Source: Prorocentrum cordatum (taxonomy: Eukaryota; Sar; Dinophyceae; Prorocentrales; Prorocentraceae). Taken from it: a stretch of 64,000 nucleotides of DNA. Below, piece after piece: positions 9,051 through 20,481 of this stretch. The stretch's first letter is position 1, and each line of letters starts with the position of its first letter. A program made the position numbers and the translations under genes. The stretch lies in assembly GCA_963575745.1 (NCBI GenBank), contig CAUYUJ010017794.1, positions 87,761 to 151,760 on the forward strand, in the 5' to 3' direction. Under the pieces are notes generated by a model. That model was not told where the DNA came from and made no database searches. It worked only from the letters and a program-made list of their open reading frames with translations.

Positions 9051-11197
9051 GGCACCTCCCCCGGGGCGCGGATCCACCGGATCTGTCCGGATCTGTCCGG
9101 AAACGGTGCCGGAGGCCGCTCTGGGCTCCTCTGGGCACCTCCCCCGGGGCCGGTTTTGTGAGGATGTCTCAAGCGAGGGCGCCGGTTTGGGATTCGTCGG
9201 CGATCCCCCGATCCTGCGGATCTGTCCCGAAAACGTGGCAGAGCTGTCTGGCTCCTCTGGCACCTCCCCCGGCCGTATTGTAGATGTTCTCAAGCGAGGG
9301 CGCCGGTTTGGGATTCGTCGCGGATCCACCATCCACCGACCGTCCGGAAACGTGCCGAGACCGCTCTGGGCTCCTCCACCTCCTCCGGCCGTATTGTGAG
9401 ATGTCTCAAGCAGGCGCGGTTCTGGGATTCGTCGCGGATCCACCAGATCCAGCGGATCTGTCCGAACGTGCCGGAGGCCGCTCTGGGCCTCTGGCACCTC
9501 CCCCGGGGGCCGGTTTGTGAGGGATGTCTCAAGCGAAGGGCGCTGTTGGATTCGTCGGCGGATCCACCGGATCTGTCCGGAAACGGTGCCGGAGGCCGCT
9601 CTGGGCTCCTCTGGGCACCTCCCCCGGGGCCGGTTTTGTGAGGATGTCTCAAGCGAGGGCGCCGGTTTGGGATTCGTCACCGGATCCAGCGGATCCAGCG
9701 GATCCACCGGATCTGTCCGTAAACGGTGCCGGAGGCCGCTCTGGGCTCCTCTGGGCACCTCCCCCGGGGCCGGTTTTGTGAGGATGTCTCAGGCGAGGGC
9801 GCCGGTTTGGGATTCGTCACCGGATCCACCGGATCTGTCGGGAAACGGTGCCGGAGGCCGCTCTGGGCTCCTCTGGGCACCTCCCCCGGGGCCGGATTTG
9901 TGAGGATGTCTCAAGCGAGGGCGCCGGTTTGGGATTCGTCACCGGATCCAGCGGATCCAGCGGATCCACCGGATCTGTCCGGAAACGGTGCCGGAGGCCG
10001 CTCTGGGCTCCTCTGGGCACCTCCCCCGGGGCCGGTTTTGTGAGGATGTCTCAAGCGAGGGCGCCGGTTTTGGGATTCGTGTCGGCGATCCCACCGGATC
10101 TGTCCGTAAACGGTGCCGGAGGCCGCTCTGGGCTCCTCTGGGCACCTCCCCCGGGGCCGGTTTTGTGAGGATGTCTCAGGCGAGGGCGCCGGTTTGGGAT
10201 TCGTCACCGGATCCACCGGATCTGTCGGGAAACGGTGCCGGAGGCCGCTCTGGGCTCCTCTGGGCACCTCCCCCGGGGCCGGATTTGTGAGGATGTCTCA
10301 AGCGAGGGCGCCGGTTTGGGATTCGTCACCGGATCCAGCGGATCCAGCGGATCCACCGGATCTGTCCGGAAACGGTGCCGGAGGCCGCTCTGGGCTCCTC
10401 TGGGCACCTCCCCCGGGGCCGGTTTTGTGAGGATGTCTCAAGCGAGGGCGCCGGTTTTGGGATTCGTCACCGGATCCAGCGGATCCAGCGGATCCAGCGG
10501 ATCTGTCCGGAAACGGTGCCGGAGGCCGCTCTGGGCTCCTCTGGGCACCTCCACCGGGGCCGGTTTTGTGAGGATGTCTCAAGCGAGGGCGCCGGTTTGG
10601 GATTCGTCACCGGATCCACCGGATCTGTCCGGAAACGGTGCCGGAGGCCGCTCTGGGCTCCTCTGGGCACCTCCCCCAGGGCCGGTTTTGTGAGGATGTC
10701 TCAAGCGAGGGCGCCGGTTTGGGATTCGTCACCGGATCCAGCGGATCCAGCGGATCCACCGGATCTGTCCGAAAACGGTGCCGGAGGCCGCTCTGGGCTC
10801 CTCTGGGCACCTCCCCCGGGGCCGGTTTTGTGAGGATGTCTCAAGCGAGGGCGCCGGTTTGGGATTCGTCGGCGGATCCACCGGATCTGTCCGGAAACGG
10901 TGCCGGAGGCCGCGCTGGGCTCCTCTGGGCACCTCCCCCGGGGCCGGTTTTGTGAGGATGTCTCAAGCGAGGGCGCCGGTTTGGGATTCGTCGGCGGATC
11001 CACCGGATCCACCGGATCTGTCCGGAAACGGTGCCGGAGGCCGCTCTGGGCTCCTCTGGGCACCTCCCCCGGGGCCGGTTTGTGAGGATGTCTCAAGCGA
11101 GGGCGCCGGTTTGGGATTCGTCGGCGGATCCACCGGATCCACCGGATCCACCGGATCTGTCCGGAAACGGTGCCGGAGGCCGCTCTGGGCTCCTCTG
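9051..11197. repeat. BamHI-site satellite, left half, units 122-149 bp
   Basis: Tandem units contain CACCTCCCCCGGGGCCGG, GATGTCTCAAGCGAGGGCGC and CGGTGCCGGAGGCCGCTCTG. Unit length moves in 9-bp steps because an internal GGATCCACC or GGATCCAGC nonamer occurs one to four times (spacings such as 122, 131 and 140 bp). The left end (9170-9560) is more decayed than the centre. ORFs on both strands are repeat by-products. The array stops at 11197 in ..CTCCTCTG and resumes in phase at 33118. Confidence 0.95.
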
Positions 11198-11235
11198 CTG
11201 CGATCGTCGCCCTGCTTTGCTCTCGGTTAGCGCGG
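11198..11235 (+). repeat. Left terminal inverted repeat of the giant element
   Basis: 38 bp beginning CTGCGATCGTCGCCCTGC, a perfect inverse match to 33080-33117. Similarity weakens immediately inward (GTAGCATATGG against ATAGTACATTGG). Confidence 0.9.
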
Positions 11236-11515
11236 GTAGCATATGGATATATGCATGATATAAGCGTGGTTATAACCATGCTAAGTGCACACAAAGCATG
11301 CCAACCGTTTAGGTAACCATGCTAAATGGATAGCACATTACGGTCACGGATAGCACACTAAGCTAACCACTTAGCATCAACCTCGTTATACACTTAGCAT
11401 GGTTCCCAGTTCCGCTTAGCATGGTTAGCTAAGTCACTTAGTTTACTGTTTAGATCGGTTAGCTAACCAGGTTAGGGAAACAGGTTGGACAGATCAGCTA
11501 AGTAGGTTAGCGCGC
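11236..11515. repeat. Left subterminal repeat cluster (GGTTAGC / CTTAGCATGG words)
   Basis: A/T-rich sequence dense in GGTTAGC, GCTAACC, CACTTAGC and ATGCTAA words. GCTAACCAGGTTAG and TAAGTAGGTTAG also occur in the right subterminal region in inverted orientation, as expected for transposase-binding subterminal repeats. Confidence 0.65.
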
Positions 11516-12062
11516 TAATGTGTTATGTGATTTTTGCATGACATATATCGTTTTTTCGGTGGTGGAGTTGTGTTTTTATATGTGTTTTGATTTTTTTTTT
11601 CAGTTATCCATGTTTTTTTTGGCCTGCGCGCTTTGTGTTTGCATTTTATGTGTGTGTTTTTTTTGTTTGTTTGTTCCTAACGTTCAACGATGTCATGGCG
11701 CTTGGTTTGTCCTTCATGGCTTTTGAAAATAAAGAAGCCCCCGCGCAAGTAACATGCAGCATGAACCGTCGGTTGCTCTCAAAGCCCCTTGAGGCTCATG
11801 GGAGCAATGAACTTCCGCAATGGAAGGCACGCGTGTTCTTACATCCGCACGAGCGGCAGCAGTAAAACATATGTTTGTGCATGGAAATCTGAAGGCAGGT
11901 TGCGTGGATGCTGTCCTGTTTGGGCAAGCTGCCATGGGAAAAAGCCCATGGGGCCAGGGCCTGGGGGATGGTCCTGTTCTGTGAGGTACGTCCTGAAGGG
12001 GTTTCCCAGGGCGAGGTCAAGTCATGATCTGAGTGGCCCCGAAGCCCCTTAAAGCGAGTTCC
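11516..12062. other. No gene recognised; T-rich then mixed sequence
   Basis: Contains T runs (11589-11620, 11657-11680) and no ORF with family features. Confidence 0.5.
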
Positions 12063-12245
12063 ACCACAACAAATTCAACTAATTCGAAAAAGGTGCGCCC
12101 CAACTAATTCAACTAGTTCAACTAACTCCGACCTGCGCGCATCAACTAATTCAACTAGTTCAACAATGCCCGAATGCACCCCAACTATTTCACCTGACTC
12201 AACCATGTCCGAAGTGCGACCCAAGCAATATTCAACGTCCTCAAA
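12063..12245. repeat. Tandem CAACTAATTCAACTAGTT repeat
   Basis: Short degenerate tandem repeat of ATTCAACTAGTTCAACTA words with GCGCCCC-like spacers. Confidence 0.8.
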
Positions 12246-12289
12246 TCGAGAACTCTTAATCTTAACCATACGAAAAAAACATGTTAACC

Positions 12290-14125
12290 ATACATAACAA
12301 ATACATAATATATTATGCTAATACATTATGCTAATACACTATGCTAACACACTACGCATAGGGTATAGCATAGTGAATAGCATAGTGTATCGCATAGTGT
12401 ATAGCATACTGTATAGCATAGTGTATACCATAGTGTATATCATAGTGTATGTCATAGTGTATAACATAGTGTGTCAGCATAGTGTATAGCATAGTGTATA
12501 GCATACTGTGTTAGCATAGTGTATATCATAGTGTATATCATACTGTATAGCATAGTGTGTTAGCATAGTGTATAGCATAGTGTGTAAGCATATTGTATAG
12601 CATAGTGTGAAGCATCGTTGGTAACATAGTGTATAGCATAGTGTATAGCATGGTGTAAAGCATACTGTGTTATCATAGTGTATAGCATAGTGTGTTAGCA
12701 TATTGTATAGCATAGTGTATAGCATAGTGTATAGCATAGTGTGTTAGCATAGTGTGTTAGCATAGTGTGTTAGCATAGTGTGTTAGCACATACACTATGA
12801 TAACACACTATGCTATTACACTACGTTCATACGCAACGCGAATACACTACGCTAACACAGTATGCTAGCACACTCTGCTAATACACTATGCTATCACCCT
12901 GTGTCAATACACTCTGCTAATACACTCTGCTATCACTCCATGCTAGTACACTATGCTAATACGCTATGCTAATACACTACGCTAATACACTATGCTAATA
13001 CACTATGCTAATACACTGTGCTAATACACTGTGCTAATACACTATGCTAATACACTATGCTAATACACTATGCTAATACACTATGCTAATACACTATGCT
13101 AATACACTATGCTAATACACTTCAATACATTACACTAACAGATTGATACACTTTGCTAATACATTATCACTAAATGAGTGCTTCCGCCTTGTTTAGAATT
13201 GTAGATCGTTGTGTCAACGTCCTGCCGTGCGATGGACACCGTGCTAATACATTGTGCTAATACACTATGCTAATACACTATGCTAAAACACTACGCTAAT
13301 ACACTATGCTAATACAGTGCATACACTGTGCTAATACACCATGCTGATCCACTAATCTAATACACTCTACTAAGACATTGTGTATCATGGCATCGACGTC
13401 TGACCGTGCGGTGGAGACTGTGCTTATGCAAATACACTATGCTACTACACTGTGCTAATACAGTATGCAAATACACTACGCTAATACACTAAGCTGGTAC
13501 ACCATGCAAATACGCTGTGCTAATACATTGTGCCAATAGTATGCTAATACTTTTACCCTTGTGTATCGTTGTGTCTCGCTGTGCTAATAAACTATGCTAA
13601 TACATTACACTATGCTGACACACTATGCTGATACACTACGCTGATACACTATGCGAATACACTTAGCTAATACACTATGCTAACACACTATGCTAACACA
13701 CTATGCTAATACACTATGCTAATACACTATGCTTATACACTATGCTAATACACTATGCTAATACACTATGCTACTACAGCGCAAACGCTATGCAAAATTA
13801 CTACGCGAATACACTCTACTAAGACATTGTGTATCATTGTGTCATTGTTTGCCTTGTGCGTTGGACACTATGCTAAAAAACTATGTTGAACACACTATGC
13901 TAATACACTATGCGAATACCCGATGCTAATACACTATGCTAATACACTATGCGAATACACTATGCTAGTACACTATGCTAATACACGATGCTAATACACT
14001 ATGCTAACGCTATGCTAACACACTCGAACACATTACTCTAACAGTTTTACCCTTGCGTAGCATTGGGCTAATAAATTATGCTAACACACTATGCTAATAC
14101 ATCATGCTGTTACATTATGCTAACA
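12290..14125. repeat. 13-bp satellite AATACACTATGCT with polarity switches
   Basis: About 1.8 kb of AATACACTATGCT units. From about 12357 to 12787 the same unit reads on the other strand (AGCATAGTGTATT/C); before and after that it reads on the plus strand. Spacer blocks beginning near TTGTGTATCATTGTGTCAA and ending GGACAC(C/T)(A/G)TGC recur near 13200, 13380 and 13825, hinting at a higher-order unit. No gene. Confidence 0.9.
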
Positions 14126-14522
14126 ACCATACTAATCCAGTCGCCGATGTATGCCTAGAGTGTTGGTTGGATTGCAGTGCCATTGCAGGGCATCCCATAG
14201 CCTTTTGTAAGGTATCCCAGGGCCGCTTGCAGGGCATTGCAAGGTATTGCAGGGTGGTTGAAGCCATATTGGGCCTTCTTCGAGCACTCTTGGGCCACCA
14301 TAGGGCCTCTCGGAACACTCCGACGCCTTCTTGGGGGTATCTTGGGCGCTTGCATGGGGGCCTCTTAGGTGCTCTTGGGGCTGTTTTTGGCCGCCTTGGG
14401 CCGCACGTGGCCACTCTTGGCGAGCAAATTGTCATAACCATTTGCGCCCAGGGGGCAGGGGTGGAGAAAGCGCGCGCGAGGCATCACTGCATCGGGGCTT
14501 CAGGGCCCATGTGTATCAATGC

Positions 14523-14526
<4 letters not shown>
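14126..14526. other. No gene recognised
   Basis: Loose repeats of GGGCATTGCA and CTCTTGGGC words similar to those at 17750-18540 and 26800-27100; no supported ORF. Confidence 0.5.
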
Positions 14527-14985
<459 letters not shown>

Positions 14986-15254
14986 CCCCCCGCGCACCCA
15001 GCCCCCGCCCCCCCTCCCCTCCCCTCACCCACGCACCCCAGTGTCTTATAGTGCCTCTGGGTCCCAGGGGGAGGGGGGGGGGGTTGGGGGCGGGGTTATG
15101 CGCATAGGCCGCCATGCCCGAATGATGGCATCCCCTGAGGCCCCATCGCGCGCGCGTGTTCGCAGCTGTTCGAGGTCGTTCAGCCATGTCCGCATATTGC
15201 ATATTATCCTCGTTTTGCTTGCTGGCGCTTGCGCCGCTCGTCGTGTTCTTCTCG

Positions 15255-16529
15255 ATGGCAGACGAACCATTCAAAGATGCGTTGCAGAAGTTTGGAGCCG
15301 CGGCGTGGAACAGTAAAATGGAAATGATGCTTAGCGCCTCCACCAAGGACGCTGCGCTCAAGTCGGAGGCCGATGCTCTCGTCGACTCATTGTTGACTAA
15401 CGATCTGGCGTACACAGAGTGGCTCACGGCAGAAAAAGTGTGCCCTCACGTGAACAATCGTTTCGATTCTATCATTCACCCGCCTCACGCCCATTGGGTT
15501 GGAAAAAACATCGCAGTTGACGGGTGGAGTTGGCACGAAGGGCAAGGCAAGGCTCGTGCCATCGAGCGCCCCCCTGGCGCGGCAGCAAAGCAAGATTTGG
15601 ACAAGGTGCAGGCGACCATCTCAAGTTGTGGCGGTGCGCTTGGAGATATCAAGCCGCGTGGCATCAGGGCATTTACAGTAAGTTGTTCCCACGCGATGGC
15701 GTGGATCTGGGCCGTGGAAAGCGGCGCGAGCCCGACGGCCGATTCGGTGGAATACGCAATCAACGGAAAGCTTAGCAAGGACAGGTTGTGCGAGCTGTCG
15801 CCATCGATGTCCCAGCCGTTTGAGAAAGGGCTGCCCTTTGTCATAGTGAGGCACGAAGTAGCTAGTGCGTGCCCGATGATCGCCGCCTTCCTTCAGGAAG
15901 CGGGCAACGTCGGCAATCGGATCAGGAAAGACCCATCTATCATGCAAGTTCTCTTCCAACTGCATGCCAGGGCCGCGACGAACACCAAATTGCAGGGCGA
16001 GCCGAACTGGGACGGTATAGCCAAACAGATGGATAGCTTTCGGCCCGACCTGGCAGGGCAAATGTCAAATCTTTGTAAGTTTGTGGAGAACTGGGCGGGC
16101 GGGGCCGACCCTATCCATCTTAAAGATTTGGACACGTTCGGGAAACAGCTCAAATTCCAGCGCGATCTGTCGCCAGCCACACTTGTTTTGTTCAAGGATC
16201 TACCATTTGCCAAGATGCCAAGTTTGATATTCATGTGTCTTAAAGCGTGCCAGTCGGCGCCCGAAAACTTTGTAGTCAAAGGCGAATGCAAACTATTCAA
16301 CAGCGTGGACACGCAGGCAATGACTGGCAACCTTATGCCGCATATAACAGAAGCAGTCGCCAGATACACCGAAGGCCGAGATTGGCTGGCCAGCCTTGGC
16401 GTCGATGAGGGGGCAATCGTGAAGCATTCAGGCGAGTTCGCAGTGAAGCTGGTCATGCACGTGTGCAGCAAGAGGTCAAAGAGTCGGAAACAGTTGATGA
16501 TTTCGTTCGATGCGTGGCCGACGTGGTGA
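15255..16529 (+). CDS. Single-exon gene A, 5' part, unknown function (frameshifted into the next ORF)
   Basis: I do not recognise the family. The start at ATG 15255 (MADEPFKDALQKFGAAAW) is preferred because an upstream in-frame ATG (15186) adds only a hydrophobic stretch that could be translated leader. The sequence has globular composition with normal amino-acid balance, unlike the low-complexity shadows. Notable parts are NNRFDSIIHPPHAHWVG (about residue 70), AVDGWSWHEGQGKARAIERP (about 92) and FVIVRHEVASACPMIAAF (about 195). The last residues after 16465 are basic nonsense. The acidic continuation EVKESETVDDFVRCV lies in another frame and overlaps, so one small indel near 16465-16485 probably splits a roughly 745-residue protein. 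It is the first gene inside the giant element. Confidence 0.65.
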   Translation: MADEPFKDALQKFGAAAWNSKMEMMLSASTKDAALKSEADALVDSLLTNDLAYTEWLTAEKVCPHVNNRFDSIIHPPHAHWVGKNIAVDGWSWHEGQGKARAIERPPGAAAKQDLDKVQATISSCGGALGDIKPRGIRAFTVSCSHAMAWIWAVESGASPTADSVEYAINGKLSKDRLCELSPSMSQPFEKGLPFVIVRHEVASACPMIAAFLQEAGNVGNRIRKDPSIMQVLFQLHARAATNTKLQGEPNWDGIAKQMDSFRPDLAGQMSNLCKFVENWAGGADPIHLKDLDTFGKQLKFQRDLSPATLVLFKDLPFAKMPSLIFMCLKACQSAPENFVVKGECKLFNSVDTQAMTGNLMPHITEAVARYTEGRDWLASLGVDEGAIVKHSGEFAVKLVMHVCSKRSKSRKQLMISFDAWPTW

Positions 16530-17491
16530 AGGATCCCAAAGTAAAGGCGCCGTGGCAGAGCGAATCCAGTGACAGTGGCAAGTTTGGCGCAGCATTCCGT
16601 GAGTTTTCAGGAAATGCATTCGACCCGTCTTCGTTGGCAGCTATGGGGTTCGTTCCGAAGGTGCACGTGACGACCAGCAGCCGCAAAGGCGAGACATACA
16701 AGTTGGACCCCGTGGGCGCGGAGTGCGTTCTGGTTCTCGTGAACGACAGCGGCAGGATCCCCGTGAAGCTAAAGGTGTCAGCCGCCGATTTGGCCGACAG
16801 CTGGTCCATCATGCAACCTGAGCATAAGGTGGTCGTTCAAACAAAGGATCTTCAGTCGCCGCATGACCACTCAGACAGCTTGGCGGAATGCACAAAGGCT
16901 GTTGCGAGGCTGGCGCTTGAGAAGGCGTTCATCGAGCACCAGTCGGTAGCATACAATGGCGGTGGAGATGCAGGTTTCGAGGTGCAGTTGAAACCGCAGA
17001 GGTCCGTGTTCACCAAGTCCGCCTATGCGAAAGGTAAGCTCGTGCTGGTCCCTTTCTCGACTTCGGTTTCGGCCCTCTCTAAGGACGGCCCAAATGGCTC
17101 CGTCTGCCTAGGCTGCCCTAGGGATGCGTCTGGCAAGGTTCAGGCGTTTGTTTCTCAGCGCTGCGACTACGCGCGCGGGGAGACCGTATCGGGCTGCCAC
17201 TCCAAGGAGGTGGTGCCGTTCGTGGCGCCGTTCTGGTGCGTGAAGCCCGAGGGGGACAGTGCCTCCGCCAACATGCAGGTCAGCCACATCCGCATCCTAG
17301 TCGGGGCTGGGAGCAGCCTTTCCGACGGCGGAGACGCCTTCGTGGACGTCCCAGTGCCCACGAACAAGTCCAGCTTGAAGGCTGGCGATGAGTTGAGGGT
17401 GTTTGACCAAGATCGGGCAGCCTTGAGCAAGGCCAAAACCAAGAAGAGGGGCGTCGACGCCTCTGGGGGCACGGCGAAGAGACATCGGTAG
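16463..17491 (+). CDS. Single-exon gene A, 3' part, unknown function
   Basis: The continuation of gene A in another frame; the nominal GTG start is not a real start. It reads as a compact protein: ETVDDFVRCVADVVKDPKV, then KLVLVPFSTSVSAL (about 17035-17076), VCLGCPRDASG (about 17103-17135), VAPFWCVKPEGDSASANMQV (about 17223-17282) and a basic tail with KAKTKKRG. The basic tail could be a nuclear-localisation signal. No domain is recognised. If the frameshift is a sequencing or assembly error the gene is intact; otherwise it is a young pseudogene. Confidence 0.65.
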   Translation: MQQEVKESETVDDFVRCVADVVKDPKVKAPWQSESSDSGKFGAAFREFSGNAFDPSSLAAMGFVPKVHVTTSSRKGETYKLDPVGAECVLVLVNDSGRIPVKLKVSAADLADSWSIMQPEHKVVVQTKDLQSPHDHSDSLAECTKAVARLALEKAFIEHQSVAYNGGGDAGFEVQLKPQRSVFTKSAYAKGKLVLVPFSTSVSALSKDGPNGSVCLGCPRDASGKVQAFVSQRCDYARGETVSGCHSKEVVPFVAPFWCVKPEGDSASANMQVSHIRILVGAGSSLSDGGDAFVDVPVPTNKSSLKAGDELRVFDQDRAALSKAKTKKRGVDASGGTAKRHR

Positions 17492-18540
17492 GCGGTTTGA
17501 TTTGCATCTTAGGGCGGTTGCGAGCTCTGGTGCATCTATGCGCAGCTTGAGTTACATCCACGTTCCACGTTCGCAGATTTTTCTGTAGCACACGCCAATC
17601 TGAGAGTGACGTTGCGCGCGCTCCCAGCAGAGAAAACTATGTATTAGTTGTTGGGATGTGCGTGGTAAGAGCGGGAGGGCGGGGTCAGCTGGGGAGGTCG
17701 GAGGAGGGGGGGCGACGAACGATGCGTTGAACATTGCATTCGATGTCTCCGTCATCTGGCATGTCGCGCTCATCCATCTTGGGCGAGCTCTGGTCATCTT
17801 GGACGCCTATCGTGCCCTCTTGGACGGCCTTCTGCATGCTGGAAGCCATATTGGAAGCCGTTGCGGTGTTCTGCAGCCCCCATTTTTGGGCTGCGTTCGG
17901 CCAGGTTGGTGCGCGGCTGGGACTAGGTAGTTGCGCCGATTCCGCCTTATAGGGATCGCCGCCGACGCGGTGGCATCAGTGGGGCTCCCTGAGGGCTGAT
18001 GGGGCGGAGAGGGAGGGGGATGGGGGAATGGGGGGGAAGGTGGTGGGCGAGGGTTCTCCCAGAGCCCACTGGAGCCAAATGGGAGCCACCCAGGGTGCTG
18101 CAAGAGTGCAAGTAGGGCCCCGTGTGGACCTCAAGCGGGCTCCGAAGCGACCCAAGCGGTGACCACAGCATCGTTTTAATGTTAGTGTGGCCATCCAGGG
18201 CTCTTAGGGCTCCTCCTGTGGTTAATTGTGGGCCCCGAGAGTGCTGCAGTGGGATGCCGCATAAAGCAACAGGAAGGCCCCGCGTAGCCCACAATCGGGC
18301 CCCGAGGTAGCACAACAGATCACCTTAAACTCGTTTTGGTTGCATGGTGGCCCTCCAGGGTGCTCTTGGGGCCCACAGAGGGTCTCCGCCTAGTCCTCCC
18401 AGATCATCTTGGAGCCTATTGGAAGCCCCGAGAGCGCTGCAATGGGGACCCGCAGAACGCTATAAGAGGGCCCCGCGTGGACTCCAAGCGGGCCCCGACG
18501 CGACCCAAACGGTCACCTTAACATGCGGGGTCTGTTTAAA
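17492..18540. other. Intergenic; three degenerate copies of a GGCCCCGCGTGG-containing repeat
   Basis: At about 18060-18540 the blocks GGGCCCCG(T/C)GTGGAC(C)TC..AAGCGGGC.CCGA.GCGACCCAA.CGGT.ACC recur near 18114, 18271 and 18468, with CCAGGGTGCTCTTGGGGC between them. The earlier part shows nothing I can name. Confidence 0.55.
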
Positions 18541-18982
18541 GTGACCTGAGTGGTCGCTTCGGTCGATCGATGGCTGTGTTTTGTCAGGGGTGTCTTGTCG
18601 ACTTACCTACCTATCTGCATGTCTATTGATTCTTGCGTATATCAACATGTGCGCGCAGAAATACATATATACATCCGCCATTACATATATACATACCATA
18701 CATATCACGATCTATATATATATATGTCGATATACATACACAACTATATGCGTGCCTACCGATATACCTACATGTTTTCAGTATTTCGTCACATATTTGT
18801 GTATCTACATCCATCACTATATCCATCTGTCCAACGATCGGAACAACAGGGGGAACCCATTCCCGAAGGGGGGGAGAATTTGGCAGGAATGGGGGGCGAC
18901 CCACACCACCGACGCCCATCTGGGCTGGAGGGGCCAGGCACCCGCTCTCCCTCCCCCTCCCCCACGCCACCGCCGCTGCCAC
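18541..18982. other. Intergenic; AT-rich ATACAT stretch and a CCCGAAGGGG repeat copy
   Basis: ATAC/TATA-rich sequence at about 18655-18800. A dispersed repeat copy (TTCCCGAAGGGGGGG..ACCACCGACGCCC) lies at about 18850-18915. Confidence 0.55.
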
Positions 18983-19004
18983 TCCGCAGCCCGTGCTGAT
19001 CAAT
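18983..19004 (+). other. Weak relict spliced leader upstream of gene B
   Basis: TCCGCAGCC..TGATCAAT aligns 14 of 22 with the dinoflagellate leader, 16 bp before the ATG at 19021. The leader of the 39108 gene has the same derived form (TCCGCAGCC..TGATCAAC), so both may share one ancestral 5' end. Confidence 0.35.
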
Positions 19005-19020
19005 CGTTGCGCACGCCACC

Positions 19021-19752
19021 ATGGCCGCCGCCGAGGCCAGTTTTGTCTTGCAAGCTAAGGTGGGCGGCGGTCACATACAGCAAGGCAAGCCGAAATGGAA
19101 TGCAGAGCTCAAAACTGTCGATGGGGTGTATTTCTTTCATGCTTGCAAGGGCGACCCATCGTTCAAGCGTTTTGTGGGCAATGAGTTGGCCATGGTGGAC
19201 GCTGTGGTTACTCTTAGAAACGATGCATTCGATACTGCAGTCAATGAGAAGGCGGTCGAGAGTGATCCCTTGGGGGATGCAGATGCGCCTGGCGACCCCC
19301 ATGGCCAGAAGCGCAAGCGCAAGGAGATGGCAGACGATGTTCCAGCAACGTTCGACGTGGTGGTCAAGACAGCCGAAGGCAAGGAGTCCATAGTCAAAGT
19401 CCTGTCTGATTGGAACCCCCAGAGCTCTCCATGGATCGAGCTGTCGACCACCAACTTGAACTTGCTGCTGGTGAAGCCCCACCCTTCCCTCGTTGAGTTC
19501 GTGCCGACGATCGATGACAAGACTGTGAAGTGGTGGGCGTCTCGCCATTGCGTGTACTGCAGGTACTTCGACGCCGCGAAGCAGAAGACAAGGTTCCACT
19601 CCTTGCCCGTCCCCCGCAGCAATGACCCCGACTTCGTGCAGCTCAAGGCTAACGAGGCGACGGCCGCTCTCGCGCAGTTCTGCAAGGACGCCAGCGGGAA
19701 GGAGCCAGAGCCGCCATCGGCAGGTGTCGGTTCGCCCGCAGGTGGCCAGTGA
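19021..19752 (+). CDS. Single-exon gene B, unknown function, nuclear-type basic motif
   Basis: A 243-residue protein from an ATG in a good context (CCACCATGG). No family recognised. The N-terminal half contains GKPKWNAELKTVDGVYFFHA and KGDPSFKRFVGNELAMVDAV. A basic KRKRKEM (about residue 100) could be a nuclear-localisation signal. The C-terminal half has WASRHCVYCRYFDAAKQKTRF (about residue 178), with a CxxC that might bind metal. The tail is Pro/Gly-rich. The sequence is complex and even in codon use, so I believe it is translated. It lies between genes A and C on the same strand inside the giant element. Confidence 0.7.
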   Translation: MAAAEASFVLQAKVGGGHIQQGKPKWNAELKTVDGVYFFHACKGDPSFKRFVGNELAMVDAVVTLRNDAFDTAVNEKAVESDPLGDADAPGDPHGQKRKRKEMADDVPATFDVVVKTAEGKESIVKVLSDWNPQSSPWIELSTTNLNLLLVKPHPSLVEFVPTIDDKTVKWWASRHCVYCRYFDAAKQKTRFHSLPVPRSNDPDFVQLKANEATAALAQFCKDASGKEPEPPSAGVGSPAGGQ

Positions 19753-20426
19753 GCGTGGCAGTTGGTTAGCATGGCGCGTGCATGTTTGTCAGCAGCAGGG
19801 CATTGCGAGCGTGCTCGCGAGCTGCCCTCGATGGGGATCACGTGGTAGCCCGATAGGGTGCGAGCTGCCCAGCCGCTAGTTGCTCCCAGACGTTGTGTGC
19901 ATCAGAGAAGCATCGTCACCATCATCATTCACCATTATCGTCACTATGGGTGGATATGTTGTAACATCGTCGTAACATTCACAATGCTCATCACCATGCT
20001 CGTCAGCTGTACGACCGTGCACGGCCGCGCAGCTCGCGAGCATGCTCGCGAGCTGCACGTGCCCTCTCCGACTCCCACTCGTACCGCCCCCACTACCATG
20101 GACCCCCCATTCCGAGCCATGCTTTAACATGCCATGACTCGCTCCTTCAAGACGGCTCCAAGTGGCGCACGAGAGCTCCAATGAGCCCCACAAGAGGCCC
20201 ACGTCCTTACAACGCGTAGGGGGAACTATACTGTTTGCAGCGTCTTGGCGTTCCGAGGCCTGGCGGTGGCTCCAATAAGACACAAGATGGCCCCAAGGCA
20301 TGCCACATAGAGCCCCTAATCTGGCACCGTAATCATCATAACCCCTACCCTGCAGCATCAGCATCGCCACTCCCAGCGCCAGCCTCATCTTGCTCCTCCT
20401 CGTCCTCGCCCTCGAGGCCCCCAGTC
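19753..20426. other. Intergenic with hairpin-forming palindromes
   Basis: Contains GCGAGCGTGCTCGC (19805-19818) and a perfect 28-bp palindrome (20029-20056) with the core GCGAGCATGCTCGC. Otherwise no gene. Confidence 0.6.
20029..20056. promoter_or_regulatory. Perfect 28-bp palindrome with core GCGAGCATGCTCGC
   Basis: The sequence equals its own reverse complement over 28 bp. The core recurs 3' of other genes in the element (19805, 26270, 31752), suggesting a shared 3' hairpin or protein-binding site. Function is inferred. Confidence 0.5.
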
Positions 20427-20447
20427 CCGCTGCCATTTTGGCTAATG
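20427..20447 (+). other. Relict spliced leader upstream of gene C
   Basis: An ungapped 17 of 21 match to the leader, including GCCATTTTGGCT, ending 34 bp before the ATG at 20482. Confidence 0.65.
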
Positions 20448-20481
20448 AGGCGGCGCGCCCAGCGGGGCCGACCGCGTCCCG

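Noticed and set aside
9051-11294. Overlapping ORFs with MPEAALGSSGHLPRG-type repeats
   Set aside because: By-products of the BamHI satellite; equivalent ORFs exist on the minus strand.
11236-11515. GGTTAGC/TTAGGG-like words as a possible telomere remnant
   Set aside because: There is no regular tandem array and orientation is mixed; they fit subterminal transposon repeats better.
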